Shown here piece after piece: positions 58,985-64,000 of a stretch of 64,000 nucleotides of DNA (position 1 is the first letter of the stretch; every line of letters starts with the position of its first letter). A program made the position numbers and the translations under genes. The notes under the pieces were generated by a model. It made no database searches. It saw only the letters and a program-made list of their open reading frames with translations, and was not told where the DNA came from. Source of the DNA: Neoconidiobolus thromboides FSU 785. Its lineage: Eukaryota; Entomophthoromycota; Entomophthoromycetes; Entomophthorales; Neoconidiobolaceae. The stretch lies in the NCBI GenBank assembly GCA_025603075.1, contig MU626332.1, positions 31,053-95,052 of the forward strand, in the 5' to 3' direction.

Positions 58985-59088
58985 TATGGGAATGTATTTA
59001 TATATTTCAGAATTTTACTAACAAATTTTCCACTCAAATAGTGCTTAAAAAATGGAAAAATAATGAAACCAAAAAAAACAGCCCTATA
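58985..59088 (-). mobile_element. MITE copy 16
   Basis: TA|TGGGAATGTATTTATATATTTC, core CCACTCAAATAGTGCTTAAAAAATGG, and ending AACAGCCCTA|TA. Confidence 0.9.
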
Positions 59089-59353
59089 TCATAAATAAAA
59101 TTTTAGTAGGGTAAAGAGGCTAAATTATTAAAAATAAACGTCCCTTTAGGTTATGTGTGGAAATGTTTAAAAATACGATTTCCTTGTGCTATTTCAATGC
59201 CTTTATGAATATAGTATAATTTTAGTCAAAGGAATTTTTCTAGTTATTTGCTACTATTTAATTCAAATTCATTAATAGACTAAATAATAAATACAAAATT
59301 AGCTTTGTAGCTCATATTTATTTTGTATAAGTACTTACGATATTTTAAAAAAG
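59089..59353. other. short intergenic, promoter of the secreted protein gene
   Basis: A/T-rich sequence with no other feature. Confidence 0.5.
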
Positions 59354-59363
59354 TATATAAATA
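59354..59363 (+). promoter_or_regulatory. TATA box of secreted protein gene
   Basis: TATATAAATA, about 32 nt before the ATG at 59395. Confidence 0.6.
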
Positions 59364-59394
59364 AAATCAAAACACATCAATCACATACAAAAAA

Positions 59395-60513
59395 ATGTTT
59401 CTTACCTTATCTCTCTTGTTTTTTATTGCTAATACATTGAGTGAAAACCCTCTTGGGTTAACTTACTTGGATGCAAATTGTCGTGGCCTTAAACCCGATA
59501 CCGCATGGTTTGAAATTGACATATCACCAAAGTATCAACGGAATTGTGAGGCAATTTTTAGCTCTATATTTACATCAAAAGCAAGATATATTGCATCAGC
59601 TGAATGGTATAAAGGGAAGAGTTGCTTTCGTCCTTCAAATGACTGTGGTTCATTCAGTCGTCAATATTGCACCGATGCTTTTTTAGCAGCTGCTTCAGAT
59701 TCAACTGCTTTACCAACTTTAATTCAACATGAGATTTCATCTACAAATAAAGAAAGGGATTATCTATACTTTAATCCCCCAGTTGGAACTGGAAATTATA
59801 TTACTGTAGATTTGAGACAAGGTATAAAATCAATTGTTATCCCTATGGATAATGTACATCCAGATGATCAAAACTATCGTCAAGTCTTTGAAATCATAAT
59901 GACTGAAAGAGTAGTTAATACAATTTTAAATAATACTAGTATATATAGAAAGGATTCTCAAACAATTCAATCCGATACCCAAGCACTATCAATTGATAAA
60001 ATTTGTCTGTTAGCTAATGATGTGCTACGAACCGCTTCTATGAAATATAACTTTAGAAATTGCTTCAGATTAACTTCTATGGCTATGGCCAAATCAGAAT
60101 GTGCACCTGGTGGCAAGAAGCGAGATATTAGACGTGGTAACTATTGTGCTAATAGTGGCGATAAGTACCCAGCATCCAGGGTAGCTTCGTGTTTACATAA
60201 TGTAGATCTTATTAATGCTTCTCAGCTGGCTTATAACAACAAGGCTCTAGGTTATATGAGAACCGCTGTAGTTGCTGGAATTTCAGCCATTCCATACGCA
60301 GGTTTAGTTTTGGCTGCCACTACTAACGCTATTTTGGGACCCACTGCAGATGAAATGATTCTCGCTGAATATAAAGATGCCCAATACAACGAAAAGGCAG
60401 TTATCCTTAGAGGGGTTCGTCAACAAGTTCTAAAAGAAACTGGCGAACTTGCAAAAGGTTATATTAAAGATAATTGGGATGATATTGCTAAAAATATCAA
60501 AAAACTTTTCTAA
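59395..60513 (+). CDS. secreted Cys-rich protein of unknown function
   Basis: Intronless, 372 aa. A signal peptide (MFLTLSLLFFIANTLS) is followed by about 355 residues with ten Cys: DANCRG, QRNCEA, GKSCFRPSNDCGSFSRQYC, DKICLL, FRNCFRL, KSECAPG, NYCANSG and ASCLHN. The even number fits disulfides. Possible N-glycosylation sites occur in LNNTS and INAS. The middle part is rich in beta-like stretches (NYITVDLRQGIKSIVIPMD). The C-terminal ~110 residues have an Ala/Gly-rich hydrophobic run (AGISAIPYAGLVLAATTNA) that could insert in a membrane, and then charged helices ending NIKKLF. I recognise no family. It is flanked by MITE copies 16 and 17. Confidence 0.85.
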   Translation: MFLTLSLLFFIANTLSENPLGLTYLDANCRGLKPDTAWFEIDISPKYQRNCEAIFSSIFTSKARYIASAEWYKGKSCFRPSNDCGSFSRQYCTDAFLAAASDSTALPTLIQHEISSTNKERDYLYFNPPVGTGNYITVDLRQGIKSIVIPMDNVHPDDQNYRQVFEIIMTERVVNTILNNTSIYRKDSQTIQSDTQALSIDKICLLANDVLRTASMKYNFRNCFRLTSMAMAKSECAPGGKKRDIRRGNYCANSGDKYPASRVASCLHNVDLINASQLAYNNKALGYMRTAVVAGISAIPYAGLVLAATTNAILGPTADEMILAEYKDAQYNEKAVILRGVRQQVLKETGELAKGYIKDNWDDIAKNIKKLF

Positions 60514-60633
60514 TTTTAAACCCTTTTGAATAAACTTATATTTTAGAATTACTATGTATAAATACAAATTTTATTTTTCTAAAAGGACTATAAAATCTTA
60601 TGGTTTTATCATACTATACATGTATTGTAAGCA

Positions 60634-60738
60634 TATGGAGGTATTTTTTTTGGTTTCATCACTTTTTCTGTCTTCTAAGCGTTATTTGAGTAGAAAAGCT
60701 ATTGCAAAATTCTTAAACACAAAAATACATCTCCACAT
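60634..60738 (+). mobile_element. MITE copy 17
   Basis: TA|TGGAGGTATTTTTTTTGGTTTCATCACTTTTTC, core AAGCGTTATTTGAGTAGAAAAGC, ending ACACAAAAATACATCTCCACAT. Confidence 0.9.
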
Positions 60739-63134
60739 GTTATCGATTAAAATGTTTAAATGTTGCTGTTTTTATATTCAATTAACCTTGAATGAGTTTA
60801 TTGGTTTGTAATATAAACTAAATTTTAAATATCGATTCCCTAATTAAACCGTATTAATTTTATACTAAATGGATGTTGAATAAAGATCAAAGTTTAAAAA
60901 CTAATATACGAAGCAAAAAAAGGCTTTGTTAATTATATTATACAACCATAGCTATACCAAAAACAAATAATAGTAAAAGGCCAGCACAATTATAGCCTAA
61001 TAGTGCAGTATCATGATAGCACAATAACGTGAAAGCCATCATAAAATTTAACTAATACTATAGTTATTATAAAACTAAGCATCAAACTATTGATTGATAT
61101 TTTAGTATCGTATATCCTCCATACAACTCTCTATCAGCTGGATTTCACTTATATGAGCTCTATCTCTCCTATAAATAGTCCTGAAGTTGAAAGGAAAGTT
61201 TTTATAGTCTAGAACTTTAGTTATATGCATTCTAGACTAATGAAATCGAAAACGGGTAGACTTAATCTTAAATATGTCTTTATCTTACCAAGCATATCAC
61301 TCCATTATAATTATCTATTTTCTTATGATTTCTTTAATTTGATAAGCTAAAAAATTATCAATTATTAATACTAAAATAGTATACAGTTGCCTATTATTAA
61401 TGTAATACTGTTGATTTTCACTGCTACTCAATAATTAATGAATAGAAAACATATTATATTGAAAATTTTACTAAGACGTTTATCTTTAATTTAATTTTAA
61501 CTATTTAGTCACTCATCGTTATCGTGATATTATCTGATCTTAGTTAACTTGTTATTTTATGGAATATTATAACAAATAACTTTCAGAATATACAATAATT
61601 CCTACTAAATCATGATACTGATAAGGGCATAAAATAAGCCTATTATATCAAACTGTGACTATAAAACTGGGTATTGACTATTTATTACAAATCTTATTTT
61701 AAAATGCATAGTTACATATATTATAATGATGTGATTCGGGTAATAGAGTTTTGGTACTTTTTCCTGTGAACACTGTATTCAACTATTTTGAAAAGCTAAG
61801 ATTATAATAAGTTGACATGAAGATTTTATTTTAAAACTACTTATTTTATTAAAAGATGAATATTATTGATGGATATATAAGCTATTTTATGTTATTTATA
61901 CTTTGAAAATTAGTCAATTACCTTTAATAATTATAATTAATTGTTGATGAAATAATTGCTCAATTCGAATTTAGCAGTCCTTCCAAATCTTGTGACAATG
62001 ATATTATTAGGTTTGATTTAGATTTGTTATTTCTGTAAACTTTTTATATAAACTTTGCAATGATATGTACATTCTAATAAGATTAGAACATTAATTTATT
62101 AAAAAGCATTCGTAGGATATAGCAGCATAATGGATTATTACTCATTAAGCTCACTTTAAGGTATTTTTACTTATTATAGTTGGTGTTCTATACTTATCTA
62201 TAACAAATGTAGCTTGGATTTTCCACAACAACAATATTAATAGATGAGCCAAATGTGAATAAGATATAGGAATGTAGACTATTCATTACAATACCATGAT
62301 GTTTTCTAATATTAATTAGAAATTTACTAGTTTGGTTTCACCAATGATTACCATTAATCTATAAATAAAATCCAGTACTTAATTCGTATAATCTAGAGTA
62401 GCAGTAAAACATGTTCTTGTTACATAATACAAAGTTAATTATACTAATTAGTGCTCAGCTAAAAATATAAAATCAGGGTGTTTTCAAACAAACGTAGTGT
62501 TTTGCATTATAAATCATTAATTGAAAACGGGCCAAAGAAGAAAAAAGAATAGAATAAGACTAAAATCAACTAGTGTACCCACTTTGAGCCTTTGTATTTC
62601 TTGTTTAATGCAGTATAATTGAGATCTTCGTTTATCTTCTACTTTAATACTTATACAAAGCTCATTGTTTGATATTTAATCTATCTTGCCATATGATGAA
62701 AACAGGCTATTTGATTTGTTAAATCGTTAAATCCAAAATTTATTCTACATTGATTTTTAATTTTAAATATTATAGGCTGCATACTACTTCAAGGTATTAG
62801 AAAAATAATAAAGGAATAAAGTAGAAAAAAAAAGAAAAATTACACTTAAATTGTATAGAGAATGATAGTTAATACTACAAAACAATGAAAGATACAAAAA
62901 TGAGCTTTACCAGGTTTCAGTTTTTTAAGCAAATTATGATTATAAGATATTGGCTACGATTATAGCAATAACAATCATAATTATAAGTATAAAATACAAG
63001 ATTACCCAACATCATCATAGGGTACAATGGAAATAGCACCCCACATATAAATGAATAAATATAAAAGAGGGGTGATAGGAACAATTTTTACAACTAAAAA
63101 CAATTGGAAGCCATGTATATTATAACAAATAAAA
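60739..63134. other. 2.4-kb AT-rich gene-free region
   Basis: No ORF, RNA gene, repeat or recognisable relic on either strand. Confidence 0.5.
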
Positions 63135-63994
63135 ATGAAAGTATTTAATATTGTCATTTTGGTTTATTATGTTTAAGCTCCATCAACAGTCAAGAGATTG
63201 AAAGAGTAGTCTTCATTGGTTTAGATGGAGCTGGTAATTTTTATAAAGAAATCGATACACCTAATATCAAAAAATTGTTTGCTTCTGGTGCTTATACTAA
63301 CTTTGCTCAAGCTATGAAGCCAACCTGGTCTGGACAAAATTGGGGCTCTATGTTAACCGGAGTTAATCCTAATAAGCATGGGGTTACTAATAGTAATATT
63401 AATGATCATTACTACAACAAGAAAGAATACCCTACTATCTTTAAAACTATCTTAAATTTTGATGCTAACGCTACTATTGCTTCTATTGTTTCTTGGACTC
63501 CTTTGAATAAAGGACTTACTGAAGAAGGCTTAAAGTTGACTAAAGTTACTGACAACGATGATAATATTGTTGCTCCAACTTTAGACTTTATCAGTAACTA
63601 CGGAAAAGAAGCTAAACTCATGTTTGTTGATTTTAGTGATATTGATAATACTGGGCATGGGAAAGGATGGATGGGTAAAGAATATATAGCTAAATATAAA
63701 TTAATCGATAGCTATATTGGTAAGATTGTCCACAAGCTTCAAGAAACTCAATTACTTGAATCTACCTTAATTTTAGTCACCGCTGATCATGGCGGTATCG
63801 GGACTAGCCATGGTGGTAATACTCTCCAAGAAACTCAAATCCTATTTGGTGCTTCTGGTCCTGGTATTTCTCCAAAACAATTGCCTTCTAATACTGTACG
63901 TAATATGGACATCTTTGCTATCACTTTAAAAGCTTTAAATATTCCACTACCTTCTTATATTGATTCCAAAGTACCAGCTAATCTTTTTGATTAA
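63135..63994 (+). CDS. secreted phosphodiesterase/nucleotide pyrophosphatase-like enzyme, frame broken in signal peptide
   Basis: Alkaline phosphatase superfamily, nucleotide pyrophosphatase/phosphodiesterase branch. It probably cleaves phosphodiesters or nucleotides outside the cell. The metal site Asp is in VVFIGLDGAGN, the nucleophile region is KPTWSGQNWGSMLTG, then NPNKHGVTNSN, VDFSDIDNTGHGKGW (Asp and His metal ligands), KLIDSYIGKIVHKL, and TADHGGIGTSHGG. The body reads open from about 63144 to the stop at 63992-63994. The only ATG placed like a start (63135) is in another frame and gives a hydrophobic MKVFNIVIL. That run would continue into FGLLCLSSINSQ if the T run at 63157-63160 had one more T. 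So either a sequencing slip or a real frameshift; without it the protein is about 286 aa. No short intron restores the frame. Confidence 0.85.
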
Positions 63995-64000
63995 ATAAAA

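Overview
The window is eukaryotic nuclear DNA, very AT-rich, with short spliceosomal introns (mostly about 44 to 60 nt, GTAAGT-like donors, TACTAAC/CTAAT-like branch sites, TAG acceptors). Gene content points to an early-diverging (zygomycete-grade) fungus: Las1, Spg1/Tem1, Get5/Mdy2, Ssz1 and NAC-beta are fungal in flavour, while ferritin, hemerythrin-like proteins and rhodopsin-like 7TM receptors argue against Dikarya. A Conidiobolus-like member of Entomophthoromycotina is my best guess, from memory of its AT richness and expanded family A GPCR-like proteins; this is inference.

Layout. 0-6.2 kb: two minus-strand hypothetical multi-exon genes, a 7TM receptor with an ERY motif, and two identical tRNA-Thr(AGT) genes in opposite orientation. 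6.2-13.8 kb: a repeat-rich accessory zone with a ~100-bp MITE family, a foldback repeat family, a decayed tubby/LURP-like pseudogene and a minus-strand cluster of three hemerythrin-like loci (one intact, one frameshifted, one with a MITE in an exon). 15.6-43 kb: mostly housekeeping genes: heat shock factor, NAC-beta, Spg1/Tem1-type GTPase, Las1, Get5, mitochondrial Glu-tRNA synthetase, a possible Nse6/CANIN-like protein, a DUF202 membrane protein, a very large coiled-coil protein, glycine cleavage T-protein, Ssz1, and an ANKRD13-like ankyrin protein. 43.5-64 kb: accessory genes: two paralogous 7TM receptors, an M14 carboxypeptidase, an intact tubby/LURP-like protein, a Bem46/ABHD13-like hydrolase, two ferritins (one with an intact and one with a degraded ferroxidase centre), a secreted Cys-rich protein and a secreted phosphodiesterase/nucleotide pyrophosphatase-like enzyme whose signal-peptide frame is broken.

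Functional links: NAC-beta, Ssz1 and Get5 are all ribosome-associated or tail-anchor targeting factors. Hemerythrins and ferritins are diiron proteins. The receptors, carboxypeptidase, hydrolase and secreted proteins form an environment-facing set. The MITEs (at least 18 copies, full or partial) lie only outside the 14-43 kb housekeeping block.
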